13,625 nucleotides of DNA. It comes from JAUZPB01 sp037140715 (GTDB taxonomy: Bacteria > Bacteroidota > Ignavibacteria > Ignavibacteriales > SURF-24). The stretch covers positions 1-13,625 of the forward strand of contig JBAXDX010000079.1 in the NCBI GenBank assembly GCA_037140715.1, given 5' to 3'. Both the position numbers and the translations under genes were made by a program. Below the pieces are notes generated by a model. That model had not been told where the DNA came from. It was given only the letters and a program-made list of their open reading frames with translations, and searched no databases. Shown here piece by piece: positions 1-7,740 of the stretch (positions are counted from its first letter, which is position 1; every line of letters starts with the position of its first letter).

Positions 1-63
1 GTCTAAAGTCGTTGCGCGACAGTCTGGAGTCGTTGTAAATTTGTCTAAAGTCGTTACTGCATT
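1..63. repeat. Three direct repeats at 21-base spacing
   Basis: The 13-base word GTCTAAAGTCGTT starts at base 1 and recurs exactly at 43; a two-mismatch copy (GTCTGGAGTCGTT) starts at 22. The spacing is 21 bases both times, about two helical turns, and the 8 bases between words are not conserved. The first unit also holds the small inverted repeat GTCG-ttgcg-CGAC. The array begins on the first base of the window, so it may continue upstream. It could be an iteron-like protein-binding array or part of a multicopy intergenic repeat; the sequence does not decide which. Confidence 0.75.
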
Positions 64-497
64 TAATTTATCCATTTGAGCATATTTTTAGTACAGTTTA
101 AATGTTATGGTAGTCGGCGGATGCTGTAATATTAAATAATCCAGATGCTATTACTCCCATTAATGCGGTATTTGGCAGAAACATTCCGGCGTGCTATGCA
201 ATTAACAGCTCTTGGATACGAACAATTCTACTTCGGGGCTATGAATTTTACTTTCGGAAGTTGAATTGCTTCGCCCTGAGGTGCGTTTATACTGTCTGCG
301 ACCAAAGGCTGGCAGGTATATATTGCTAATTATTGCATCCCGCAACTATGGAGATTAGTCTTATTGTTCTATCAATCCCTCTCATTACTAAAAAAATCAT
401 AACTTCTTTTCTGACTGGTTTATTTTATATCCGGATAAACCTGGCTCAGAGCTAAGTTCTGGTTCATAGCTAAGCTTAGACTAACGGGAGAAATTTA
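64..497. other. Non-coding stretch, no supported gene
   Basis: I find no start codon with a ribosome site and no recognisable protein in this stretch. The + strand has a 71-codon open frame without a usable start (about 113-328) and a 33-codon ATG frame at 163-264 ending in TGA; neither resembles a family I know, and the frames stop and shift as in decayed or random sequence. No tRNA, rRNA or riboswitch motif was recognised. It contains one copy of a dispersed 17-base motif (428-444) and a 10-base palindrome CTAAGCTTAG (470-479). Confidence 0.5.
428..444. repeat. Dispersed 17-base intergenic motif, copy 1
   Basis: TATCCGGATAAACCTGG matches TATCCAGATTAACCTGG at 13475-13491 in 15 of 17 positions, each preceded by a T-rich run and followed by a TCA-containing stretch. 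This copy includes the perfect palindrome TATCCGGATA (428-437). Both copies are intergenic, one upstream of gcvP and one downstream of mutS2. It may be part of a small repeat family; two copies are too few to define one. Confidence 0.4.
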
Positions 498-553
498 TTT
501 GAGCATGATTTCAAGAAGTTTTCTTATATTTGTATCAATAAAGTTAACGTTAA
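498..553 (+). promoter_or_regulatory. Candidate gcvP promoter with downstream palindrome
   Basis: TATATTTG at 525-532 fits the Bacteroidota -7 consensus TAnnTTTG. A TTTG at 498-501 could be the -33 element, but the 23-base spacer is somewhat longer than the usual 19-21. Transcription would start near 539, giving a leader of roughly 97 bases. The perfect 10-base palindrome TTAACGTTAA (544-553) lies just after that point and could be an operator. I see no glycine riboswitch in the leader. The call rests on consensus matching in AT-rich DNA, so it is tentative. Confidence 0.35.
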
Positions 554-635
554 AAGCATAATCCCTCATGATAATTGTTATTGCTTTACAATCAATCCAG
601 GATATCATTCGAAACATTTAAGAGACTTATTTATT

Positions 636-3524
636 ATGAAAAATTTTGAATTTACCGATAAGTTTGTGGACAGACATATTGGTCCGGACAGCTATGAAAT
701 TAAAGAAATGCTTGCGGCAATAGGCGTGGACAGCCTCGATGAGCTGATTAATTCAACCGTGCCCCCCAAAATCAGGCTTGAAGATGAATTATCCATGAGT
801 GCGCCGCTAACCGAGTACCAGTTTTTGAAAAAATTAAAGACCATTGCGGCAAAGAATAAATTATTTAAGTCCTATATTGGCATGGGATATTATGGCGCAG
901 TTCTGCCTGCTGTAATTCAGAGAAATATACTTGAGAATCCGGGCTGGTACACGCAATATACTCCTTATCAGGCTGAAATATCACAGGGCAGACTTGAAGC
1001 GCTCATCAATTTCCAGACGTTAATCGCTGATATGACGGGGCTTCCGATTGCTAATGCTTCATTGCTTGACGAGGCAACTTCAGCGGCGGAGGCTATGATA
1101 ATGCTACATTCGGCAAGGAAAAGAAAAGAAGCTCATAAATTCTTTGTCTCTGACGGTGTTCTTCCGCAGACTATCGATGTGCTTAAAACAAGAGCCAGTC
1201 CGTTAAATATTGAGCTTGTAACAGGTGATCATCGCACAGTTGATTTAAACGACAGCCTTTTCGGAATGCTTCTTCAATATCCGGTTGCTAAAGGGGGAGT
1301 TTATGATTATCGTCAGCTTATTCAGAAAGCCTGCGATAATCAAATTTTTACGGTTGTGGCAGCTGATCTGTTAAGCCTTGCGATTCTTACGCCTCCGGGA
1401 GAATTTGGCGCGGACGTAGTCGTTGGCAGTTCTCAGCGTTTCGGCGTGCCGATGGGCTACGGTGGTCCGCACGCGGCATATTTTGCATGTAAAGATAATT
1501 TTAAGCGCGTCATGCCGGGCAGAATAATCGGTCAGTCAGTTGATTCAAACGGAAACAGGGCATACCGTATGGCTCTGCAAACGCGCGAACAGCATATCAG
1601 ACGCGAGAAGGCAACAAGCAACATTTGCACGTCTCAGGTATTGCTTGCAATCATGGCTGGTATGTATGCGGTTTATCATGGGTCTAAAGGCATTAAGGCG
1701 ATTGCGGAGAGAGTGCACAGCCTTGCTTCTTTGCTTAATCTGGGATTAAATAATCTTGGGTACAATCAGACAAATGAATTTTTCTTTGATACATTAAATA
1801 TCGAACCCGGCGCAGAAATAAGAGAAAAGATAAAAACTCTTGCTCTTGCTTCAGGTGTTAATTTTAATTATTCAGACAAGAATGGTGCGATTGGCATCTC
1901 TCTCGATGAAACTGTCGAACCTGAAGATGTAAAAACGATTTTAGAAATATTTGCTGATTCGGCGGGGAAGCCGGTTCCTTCTATTGAACTGCTTTCTGAA
2001 GAATTGCAGGATACGATTCCGCAGTCGCTGAAGCGCGTCACTCCCTGCCTGACTGCGAAAGTATTTAATTCTTATCAGTCCGAGCACGAAATGCTTCGTT
2101 ACATTAAAGCGCTTGAAAAGAAGGACCTTTCGCTGACAACGTCAATGATACCTCTCGGTTCCTGCACAATGAAATTAAACGCTGCCGCGGAAATGCTGGG
2201 AATAACATGGGACGAATTTTCTTCGCTCCATCCGTTTGTACCGGCGGAACAGGCGGAAGGTTATTCTCTTCTTATATCGGAACTGGAAAAAGCTCTCGCA
2301 GAAATTACAGGATTCGCTGCCGTTTCAATGCAGCCGAATTCAGGTGCGCAGGGGGAATATGCCGGACTAATGGTTATCCGTCAGTATCATATAGCTAATG
2401 GCAATGCAAACAGGAATGTGGTTCTAATTCCTTCTTCGGCGCACGGTACAAATCCTGCAAGTGCTGTAATGGCGGGTATGAAGGTCATAGTAACTGCCTG
2501 TGATGTTCAGGGCAATATTGATATTGAAGATTTGAAGATGAAAGCCGAAGCTAACAGGGAGAATCTTGCGACGCTTATGGTTACATATCCTTCAACGCAC
2601 GGCGTGTTCGAGGAGGATATTATGGAAATCTGCCAGGAAATTCACGCAAATGGCGGGCTTGTTTATATGGATGGGGCAAACATGAATGCGCAGGTTGGTC
2701 TTACAAGTCCAAAGAGAATCGGCGCGGATGTCTGTCATTTAAATCTTCACAAGACATTTGCAATTCCTCACGGCGGTGGCGGACCGGGCGTGGGGCCTGT
2801 CGCTGTGAATGAAAAACTTGTGCCTTATTTGCCTGGTCATGCTGTTGTTAAAGTTGGTGGCGAAGATGGTATTCATGCTGTATCAGCTGCTCCCTGGGGC
2901 AGTGCTAATGTTCTTGTTATTTCGTATGCCTACATTCAAATGATGGGTGCTGAAGGGTTAAAGCGTGCTACCGAAGTCGCAATACTTAACGCAAACTATA
3001 TTAAGGCAAAGCTTGAACCGCATTACAGGGTTTTATATACAAATAAAAAAGGCAGGGTAGCTCACGAACTAATGTTCGATATGCGCCAGTTCAAGACTTC
3101 AGCCAATATTGAGGTTGAAGATATAGCAAAACGTCTTATGGATTATGGCTTTCATGCTCCGACGGTTTCATTTCCTGTGGCAGGTACGCTGATGATAGAG
3201 CCTACCGAAAGCGAATCAAAGACTGAACTCGACCGCTTCTGCGAGGCTATGATACTTATTCGTCAGGAAATCAGGGAAATAGAAGAGCGGGTTGCTGACA
3301 TGCAGGATAACGTGCTGAAAAATGCTCCCTTTACAGCAAGAGTGGCAACTGCAACAGAATGGAATCATCCATTTTCAAGAGAAAGAGCGGTTTTCCCGTC
3401 TGCATGGACGATTGAAAATAAGTTCTGGCCGAGCGTTGGCAGAGTGAACAATGCTTACGGAGACAGGAACTTGGTTTGTACGTGTGAACCAATAAGCTCT
3501 TATGCAGCTGAAACTGTATCCTGA
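636..3524 (+). CDS. gcvP: Glycine dehydrogenase (decarboxylating), glycine cleavage P-protein
   Basis: PLP-dependent P-protein of the cytoplasmic glycine cleavage system: it decarboxylates glycine and passes the aminomethyl group to the lipoyl arm of H-protein. At 962 residues it is the usual length of the unsplit form, with both homologous halves in one chain (about 1-440 and 450-962). The PLP-binding lysine is K706 in HLNLHKTF, followed by the glycine-rich loop HGGGGPGVGP. The second half carries SMIPLGSCTMKLN and QPNSGAQGEYAG, and the C-terminus has the family-typical VGRVNNAYGDRNLVC. The ATG at 636 has a modest AAGAGA upstream (620-625), and the N-terminal DKFVDRHIGP is where family members begin, so the start is secure. 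gcvT and gcvH are not in this window, and the gene looks monocistronic: a candidate promoter precedes it and a strong terminator follows. Confidence 0.98.
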   Translation: MKNFEFTDKFVDRHIGPDSYEIKEMLAAIGVDSLDELINSTVPPKIRLEDELSMSAPLTEYQFLKKLKTIAAKNKLFKSYIGMGYYGAVLPAVIQRNILENPGWYTQYTPYQAEISQGRLEALINFQTLIADMTGLPIANASLLDEATSAAEAMIMLHSARKRKEAHKFFVSDGVLPQTIDVLKTRASPLNIELVTGDHRTVDLNDSLFGMLLQYPVAKGGVYDYRQLIQKACDNQIFTVVAADLLSLAILTPPGEFGADVVVGSSQRFGVPMGYGGPHAAYFACKDNFKRVMPGRIIGQSVDSNGNRAYRMALQTREQHIRREKATSNICTSQVLLAIMAGMYAVYHGSKGIKAIAERVHSLASLLNLGLNNLGYNQTNEFFFDTLNIEPGAEIREKIKTLALASGVNFNYSDKNGAIGISLDETVEPEDVKTILEIFADSAGKPVPSIELLSEELQDTIPQSLKRVTPCLTAKVFNSYQSEHEMLRYIKALEKKDLSLTTSMIPLGSCTMKLNAAAEMLGITWDEFSSLHPFVPAEQAEGYSLLISELEKALAEITGFAAVSMQPNSGAQGEYAGLMVIRQYHIANGNANRNVVLIPSSAHGTNPASAVMAGMKVIVTACDVQGNIDIEDLKMKAEANRENLATLMVTYPSTHGVFEEDIMEICQEIHANGGLVYMDGANMNAQVGLTSPKRIGADVCHLNLHKTFAIPHGGGGPGVGPVAVNEKLVPYLPGHAVVKVGGEDGIHAVSAAPWGSANVLVISYAYIQMMGAEGLKRATEVAILNANYIKAKLEPHYRVLYTNKKGRVAHELMFDMRQFKTSANIEVEDIAKRLMDYGFHAPTVSFPVAGTLMIEPTESESKTELDRFCEAMILIRQEIREIEERVADMQDNVLKNAPFTARVATATEWNHPFSRERAVFPSAWTIENKFWPSVGRVNNAYGDRNLVCTCEPISSYAAETVS

Positions 3525-3550
3525 GTCTTTGTGATTAGTATTTAATTATC

Positions 3551-3584
3551 GGTACAGCAGCAATTATACTGTACCTGTTTTTTT
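3551..3584 (+). terminator. Intrinsic terminator after gcvP
   Basis: A perfect 7-base stem, GGTACAG (3551-3557) with CTGTACC (3569-3575), encloses an 11-base loop and is followed by TG and seven T (3578-3584). It lies 27 bases past the gcvP stop and 27 bases before the next start codon, so it should separate gcvP transcription from the Omp85/rsmE pair. Confidence 0.85.
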
Positions 3585-3599
3585 ATCAAAACATTATCG

Positions 3600-3604
3600 T
3601 GAGG
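3600..3604 (+). promoter_or_regulatory. Ribosome binding site that sets the Omp85 start
   Basis: TGAGG at 3600-3604 lies 6 bases before the ATG at 3611. An in-frame GTG at 3599 would lie on top of this site and has no ribosome site of its own, so the ATG is preferred. It also places the basic residue directly before the hydrophobic signal-peptide core. Confidence 0.6.
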
Positions 3605-3610
3605 TTTAAT

Positions 3611-4945
3611 ATGCGGACAGTCTGCATTGTCATATTTGTTCATTGTTCTTCATTTTTATGTCTGGCTATGGAGAAGGATAGTCTTTCATCTAATATTTCT
3701 TATGCCGGAGATATGATTACGTCCATTGATACAATCATCATCAAAGGAAATGAACTGACCGAGAATGATATAATTCTCCGTGAGCTGACTTTCAAAGCCG
3801 GCGATATTATTACTGTGGAACAACTAAAATACAACCGTGAGAGAATCTACAGTCTGTCTCTGTTTACAAGTGTAAAACTCCGGCTGGAAACAATAAACAA
3901 CCGAAATACAATTTTTATTGACGTTAAGGAAAGCTGGTATATCTGGCCAATTCCTTTCTTTGAGATAATGGGTAATTCCCTTAACATGGCGACATACGGA
4001 CTAAATGCGCAATACAATAATTTCAGGGGACGCAATGAGACTCTGCGTGCCAGGGCGGGATTTGGATATGACCCAAATTTTAAGTTGTCATACTTCTGCC
4101 CATACTTATTTGCGGAACAGAAAATTTCTTTTTCAACAGAGCTTAGCTATCTCAGAGCCGAAAATATAAGCAGGCGGGATTTAGAACTTTATGGTGAAAA
4201 GTTTAGCAACAAAGTTATTTCAGGTAATATAAGTTTTGTAAAAAGATTTAATCTTTTTAATAGTGCCGGACTTCTGACAGGATACGATTATATCGAAACG
4301 CCGCGTCATATCTCCGGTATTTCTGCCTCAGAGGGAAGGATTGACCGCGTGCCAAATGTGCAGCTAAGTTATTCATTGGATACGCGCGATCTTAGGCAAT
4401 TTCCTGATTCGGGCTTATCTGCCGGAATCAGTTATTTATATAAAGGCTTTGGAATAAATAAAATTAATTATTCCATTCTTTCAGCGGACTACAGACAATA
4501 TATAAAGCTTATTGGCGAACTGTCCGCAAAGTGGCGCTTTGCTTCGAGACTGAGTTTTGGTAATGTCCCTTTTTATGACCATTCCTTTTTAGGATTCAGC
4601 GAAAAAGTCAGAGGGCATTCCAATGAAATCAAGGAAGGCAATTATTCATACATCGCTTCATTTGAAATTAAATATCCGCTTCTAAGTGAGTGGGATTTAA
4701 GTATTGATATTCCTCCTCTGCCCCAAAAACTGACAAGCTGCCGGATTGGCATATATCCATATTTTTTTACTGATGCGGGCTGTGTTCAGCTAAAAAACGA
4801 GGCTTTAATATCCAAGAATTTTTATTCAGGTTACGGCATTGGTATTATTATATTATTACTGCCATATAATATTTTAAGGTGCGAGCTTGCGTTCGATGAA
4901 TATCAACATAAGGAATTTCTATTTGGGCTTGGGTTTTCTTTCTAA
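3611..4945 (+). CDS. Omp85/BamA-family outer-membrane protein with a single POTRA domain
   Basis: A 444-residue predicted outer-membrane beta-barrel. Residues 1-19 form a signal peptide (MRTVCIVIFVHCSSFLCLA). One POTRA domain spans about 38-108, with the typical IDTIIIKGNELT opening and a YSLSLFTSVKL segment. The rest (about 115-444) looks like a surface-antigen/D15 barrel: alternating hydrophobic strands, the YSLDTRDLRQFPDSG motif, VRGH at 333-336 (the conserved loop-6 VRG[YF] signature with H in the last place), and a C-terminal beta-signal ending in phenylalanine (FGLGFSF). BamA has five POTRAs and TamA three, so this is a reduced Omp85 protein. Whether it inserts barrels, secretes a partner or does something else cannot be told; no patatin or partner gene adjoins. 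The C-terminal codons overlap the rsmE start, which suggests co-transcription and coupled translation. The family call is firm, the role is not. Confidence 0.88.
   Translation: MRTVCIVIFVHCSSFLCLAMEKDSLSSNISYAGDMITSIDTIIIKGNELTENDIILRELTFKAGDIITVEQLKYNRERIYSLSLFTSVKLRLETINNRNTIFIDVKESWYIWPIPFFEIMGNSLNMATYGLNAQYNNFRGRNETLRARAGFGYDPNFKLSYFCPYLFAEQKISFSTELSYLRAENISRRDLELYGEKFSNKVISGNISFVKRFNLFNSAGLLTGYDYIETPRHISGISASEGRIDRVPNVQLSYSLDTRDLRQFPDSGLSAGISYLYKGFGINKINYSILSADYRQYIKLIGELSAKWRFASRLSFGNVPFYDHSFLGFSEKVRGHSNEIKEGNYSYIASFEIKYPLLSEWDLSIDIPPLPQKLTSCRIGIYPYFFTDAGCVQLKNEALISKNFYSGYGIGIIILLLPYNILRCELAFDEYQHKEFLFGLGFSF
4239..4259. repeat. 21-base palindrome inside the Omp85 gene
   Basis: TAAAAAGATT (4239-4248) and AATCTTTTTA (4250-4259) are perfect inverted repeats around a single T. 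The right arm ends in five T and an A, giving a small AT-rich hairpin with a T-run within coding sequence (VKRFNLFNS). In AT-rich DNA this could be chance; it could also attenuate read-through. Confidence 0.55.
4910..4915 (+). promoter_or_regulatory. Ribosome binding site supporting a TTG start for rsmE
   Basis: AAGGAA (4910-4915) lies 7 bases before an in-frame TTG at 4923. It is embedded in the Omp85 coding sequence. The in-frame ATGs at 4887 and 4896 have no comparable site and would add residues upstream of the usual RsmE N-terminus. Confidence 0.5.
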
Positions 4946-5630
4946 TATTGAGCTGTATTATGCGCCAAAAGAGCAAATCATCGGCGCTGAATTAAACTTG
5001 GACGGTCAGGAGCATAGCCATATAACGCGCGTAATGCGTCATGTGGCTGGAGACAGATTATTTGTAACCGATGGCTGCGGGAATATTTATAAATGCAACA
5101 TATTGGAAATATCAAAAAACAGCTTAAGAGCATCAATTGAGGATAAATTAACTTACGAAAATAAATTTGAGAATGTCTGGTTCTGTATTCCGAAGTTAAA
5201 AAGCATAGACAGATTTGAATTTGCCCTTGAAAAATGCGTAGAACTCGGACTGACAAATTTTATTATATTCGATGCCAGACGGGGGGTATCCAAAGGGAAT
5301 AAGGCTGAGAGGTGGAATAAAATTCTTCTCAGCTCGATGAAGCAATGTATAAGAAGCTATCTCCCAAAGCTTGAATTTTCAGACTCTGTCAATGATATTG
5401 TAAAAAGAGACGGGGTGAAAATCATTTTTGAACAAAACTCAGACAAGAAATTCACAGAGTTCTCCATTGATCCTGGTATAAAATCATGCCTTATTTTCGG
5501 TCCCGAAGGCGGGCTTGAACAATCAGAAATTAACCTTGTGGAAAATAACTCCCGATATTTTCTGACTCCTAACCGTCTCAGGGCGGAAACAGCAATTATT
5601 GCAACTGCGTCTGTTCTTTGCATAAAATAG
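4923..5630 (+). CDS. rsmE: 16S rRNA (uracil1498-N3)-methyltransferase RsmE
   Basis: SPOUT-class methyltransferase that uses S-adenosylmethionine to methylate N3 of U1498 in the 30S decoding region. The TTG start gives 235 residues, close to the usual 240 or so. The N-terminal PUA-like domain opens with ELYYAP and has HSHITRVMRH, the RNA-contact region with the family's conserved H..VLR-type pattern. The C-terminal trefoil-knot SPOUT domain carries SSMKQCIRSYLP (the A/S-x-x-QC region), GPEGGLEQSE (from residue 193) and NRLRAETA (R218-A224), the SAM-binding knot. The usual form of the last motif is RILRTETA; here it is shorter and has A for T. The start is the uncertain part: ATG at 4887 or 4896 is possible and would lengthen the overlap with the preceding gene (23 bases with the TTG). 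It is probably co-expressed with the Omp85 gene. Confidence 0.93.
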   Translation: MGLGFLSNIELYYAPKEQIIGAELNLDGQEHSHITRVMRHVAGDRLFVTDGCGNIYKCNILEISKNSLRASIEDKLTYENKFENVWFCIPKLKSIDRFEFALEKCVELGLTNFIIFDARRGVSKGNKAERWNKILLSSMKQCIRSYLPKLEFSDSVNDIVKRDGVKIIFEQNSDKKFTEFSIDPGIKSCLIFGPEGGLEQSEINLVENNSRYFLTPNRLRAETAIIATASVLCIK

Positions 5631-5665
5631 ACTAATGATAGTATAGTTGATCATTTCATCTTAAA

Positions 5666-5825
5666 CTATGGGTTATAATTCTCTTCAATGAGAAATAATG
5701 GCGTGCAATGGATTATAATTTCATTCAATGGAAAATGACGGCGTGCAATGGATTATGATTCTCTTCAATGAGAAATGACGACAAACAATAGATTATTTTG
5801 TCTCACAATGAGAAATTTACAAGGG
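5666..5825. repeat. Tandem repeat array, 40-base unit built of two 20-base halves
   Basis: The pentamer CAATG, or a one-base variant (CTATG, CAATA), falls at 5666, 5686, 5706, 5726, 5746, 5766, 5786 and 5806: eight times at exactly 20-base intervals. Two half-units alternate, an A half like CAATGGATTATAATTCTCTT and a B half like CAATGAGAAATGACGGCGTG, giving four 40-base units (5666-5705, 5706-5745, 5746-5785, 5786-5825) that decay toward the right. The A/B junction forms a small hairpin, TTCTC-ttcaat-GAGAA, in units 1 and 3; unit 4 has TCTCA-caa-TGAGA and unit 2 a weaker shifted version. The period equals about two helical turns. Spacers are not unique, so it is not a CRISPR array. It fills most of the gap between rsmE and the TPR operon. 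Confidence 0.85.
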
Positions 5826-5829
5826 AATC

Positions 5830-5862
5830 TTTGTGTAACATGATTTAACTAAGTTAAATTTA
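5830..5862 (+). promoter_or_regulatory. Candidate promoter of the envelope operon with overlapping inverted repeat
   Basis: TTTG (5830-5833) and TAAATTTA (5855-5862, one mismatch to TAnnTTTG) are 21 bases apart, a good fit to a Bacteroidota-type promoter. An inverted repeat ATTTAAC-taa-GTTAAAT (5843-5859) spans the spacer and overlaps the -7 element, where a repressor could bind. The 20-base-period array ends 4 bases upstream. The leader to the TPR start would be about 60 bases. This is inferred from pattern only. Confidence 0.4.
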
Positions 5863-5931
5863 TCTCAAAACCATAATTCTATATTCTCTCTTGGAATTTT
5901 TCCGTAATTTAAATCAAAAAAAACAGGATAT

Positions 5932-7740
5932 ATGTTAAAAAAGACAATTATAATATCAATTCTTTCCTTTCTTTTTCTTAGATGTTCTTCAGGTGAGGCG
6001 CAGAGAATCGTTCAGCCAAATGGCGACTCTCCGGGAAATGAAAAAATAATAAAAGAAGCGATGGAATATTTCGTGCAGGGGAGCGTTGCCGAAGCCAAAG
6101 GAGAGTATGCCTCGGCGATACTTGAATATCAGGATGCGCTAAGGCTTGACCCCAGGGCAGGAATATATTATTCGCTTGGGAAGAATTACCTGCAGTTAAA
6201 TAAACTTTCCCACGCTCTTTCAAATTCAAAAAATGCTGTAATGCTTGACAGTTCAAATACAGATTATCTTTATTTGCTGGCGGGGATATACTTAAACGTC
6301 CATCAGTCAGATTCAGCGGCTATTTTCTATGAAAAGATTATAAGACTTGACTCAGCCAGCGCAAACGCATATTATAATCTTGCTTCGATACTCATCGAAC
6401 AATCCGGATTTTTGGAAGCTCTGAATGTATATAAAAAATTTTATGAAAACATTGGACCAGTACCGGATATACTTTGGCGTATTGCCGAGATAGAAGAAAA
6501 TCTCGGTCATATTGATGAAGCCATAAGCTTTGCAGAGAAACTTTCCTCTCTTGAACCTTCGAATCCTGCCATAGAGAAACTACTGATTGATATATATACG
6601 AAAGCTAAGAAATATGATATCGCTCTTATAAAGCTTAATAATGCTATGGCTATTTATCCGGACGATTTATCATTGACTGAGATGAAGGGAAAACTTTATT
6701 TACAGCAGGATAACTGGGAAGAAGCAGACAGGCAGTTTACTCTTTTGCTGGGTCATCCCAAAATAACTTCGGATATTAAAATTAAGATTGGAGTCATATA
6801 TATTAATCAGTCCAGGAAGGATTCAGCATTATTGTCTGTTGCTAAGAATCTTTTTCAGGAAATGGACAAAGATTCAGCTGACTGGAAGGTTAAGATGGCA
6901 TTAGGTGAAATAGCCCTGATGGAGAAAGATGACCCGGTGGCGATAAAAAATTTTGAGATAGTTACAGAACTTGCCCGCTGGAATGCAGATGCGTGGGCTC
7001 GTTTAGGCGGACTTTATTTTGACAAAAAAAAATATCAGGAAGCGTCTTCTGTTTTGTTGGAAGCTTCGCAACTCTTTTCAGATAATTTTTCAATTGCTCT
7101 TCTTCTTGGCTTATCATTTTCGCAGTTAAACCAATTCCGGCAGGCGATGCCTTATCTTAATAAGGCGGTTGAACTGGAGCCAAAAGATATTACAGCGCTT
7201 TCTGCTTACAGCTATGTGCTTAGTCAGGAAAAACAACCGGACGAGGCGGTTAATTATCTCAGGCGGGCGCTTTCAATTGAGCCTAAGAATGCCGATCTGC
7301 TTGGCACGCTGGGACTTATTTACAATGCGCAAAAAAAATGGACAGAATGCGACAGTGCCTATACAGAGGCATTAAAGAACGATGTAAATAATAGTCTGCT
7401 TCTGAATAACTATGCGTACTCGCTTGCCGAGCGTGGAGTAAAACTTGATGAAGCGTACAAAATGATTGAGACAGCCGTTTCAAAAGCTCCGGACAATTCT
7501 TCTTATCTCGATACTTTTGGCTGGGTCTGCTATAAAACTGGTGATTATGTAAAAGCTGAGGAGTTTGTGCGGAAAGCAATAGCCAGGGATGAGAATAATC
7601 CAACACTCATTGAGCATCTTGGCGATATTCTTTATAAGAAAGGAGACAAAACTGCCGCTGTTGAAATGTGGCAGAAAGCTTTTTTGCTTAATGCGGATAA
7701 TCCTGAATTAAAAACAAAGATTGAAAAGGGAGAATTGTGA
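5932..7740 (+). CDS. Multi-TPR protein, probable envelope lipoprotein or periplasmic scaffold
   Basis: A 602-residue protein made almost wholly of tetratricopeptide repeats from about residue 38 to 595, roughly fourteen helical pairs. Clear ones include 53-74 (GEYASAILEYQDALRLDP), 192-209, 366-380, 400-417, 434-451 and 538-553. The N-terminus is a signal sequence (KK, then IIISILSFLFL) followed by C18; the residue before the cysteine is Arg, not the usual G/A/S, so lipidation is uncertain. The C-terminal part (about 490-585) holds the conserved block NNYAYSLAERG...YLDTFGWVCYKTGDY...EHLGDILYKKGD...W found in many envelope TPR proteins. TPRs bind partner proteins, so a scaffold role is inferred; the partner is unknown. 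It is first in an operon with the DUF4292 and EnvC-like genes. AGGA (5925-5928) is only 3 bases from the ATG. Its stop overlaps the next start. Confidence 0.85.
   Translation: MLKKTIIISILSFLFLRCSSGEAQRIVQPNGDSPGNEKIIKEAMEYFVQGSVAEAKGEYASAILEYQDALRLDPRAGIYYSLGKNYLQLNKLSHALSNSKNAVMLDSSNTDYLYLLAGIYLNVHQSDSAAIFYEKIIRLDSASANAYYNLASILIEQSGFLEALNVYKKFYENIGPVPDILWRIAEIEENLGHIDEAISFAEKLSSLEPSNPAIEKLLIDIYTKAKKYDIALIKLNNAMAIYPDDLSLTEMKGKLYLQQDNWEEADRQFTLLLGHPKITSDIKIKIGVIYINQSRKDSALLSVAKNLFQEMDKDSADWKVKMALGEIALMEKDDPVAIKNFEIVTELARWNADAWARLGGLYFDKKKYQEASSVLLEASQLFSDNFSIALLLGLSFSQLNQFRQAMPYLNKAVELEPKDITALSAYSYVLSQEKQPDEAVNYLRRALSIEPKNADLLGTLGLIYNAQKKWTECDSAYTEALKNDVNNSLLLNNYAYSLAERGVKLDEAYKMIETAVSKAPDNSSYLDTFGWVCYKTGDYVKAEEFVRKAIARDENNPTLIEHLGDILYKKGDKTAAVEMWQKAFLLNADNPELKTKIEKGEL

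Noticed and set aside
113..328. 71-codon open frame and a 33-codon ATG frame (163-264) upstream of gcvP
   Set aside because: The longer one has no usable start codon; the shorter has no ribosome site and its peptide resembles no family I know. Frames of this length occur by chance. A protein search finding partial matches in both frames would revive a pseudogene call.
539..635. Glycine riboswitch in the gcvP leader
   Set aside because: The leader is only about 97 bases and AT-rich, and I see neither of the conserved glycine-aptamer core segments.
5643..5669. Hairpin ATAGTT/AACTAT as a terminator after rsmE
   Set aside because: The stem is only 6 AT-rich pairs with a 15-base loop and no T-run follows.
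5666..5825. CRISPR array
   Set aside because: The spacers are not unique; the whole unit repeats with drift, and there are no cas genes.
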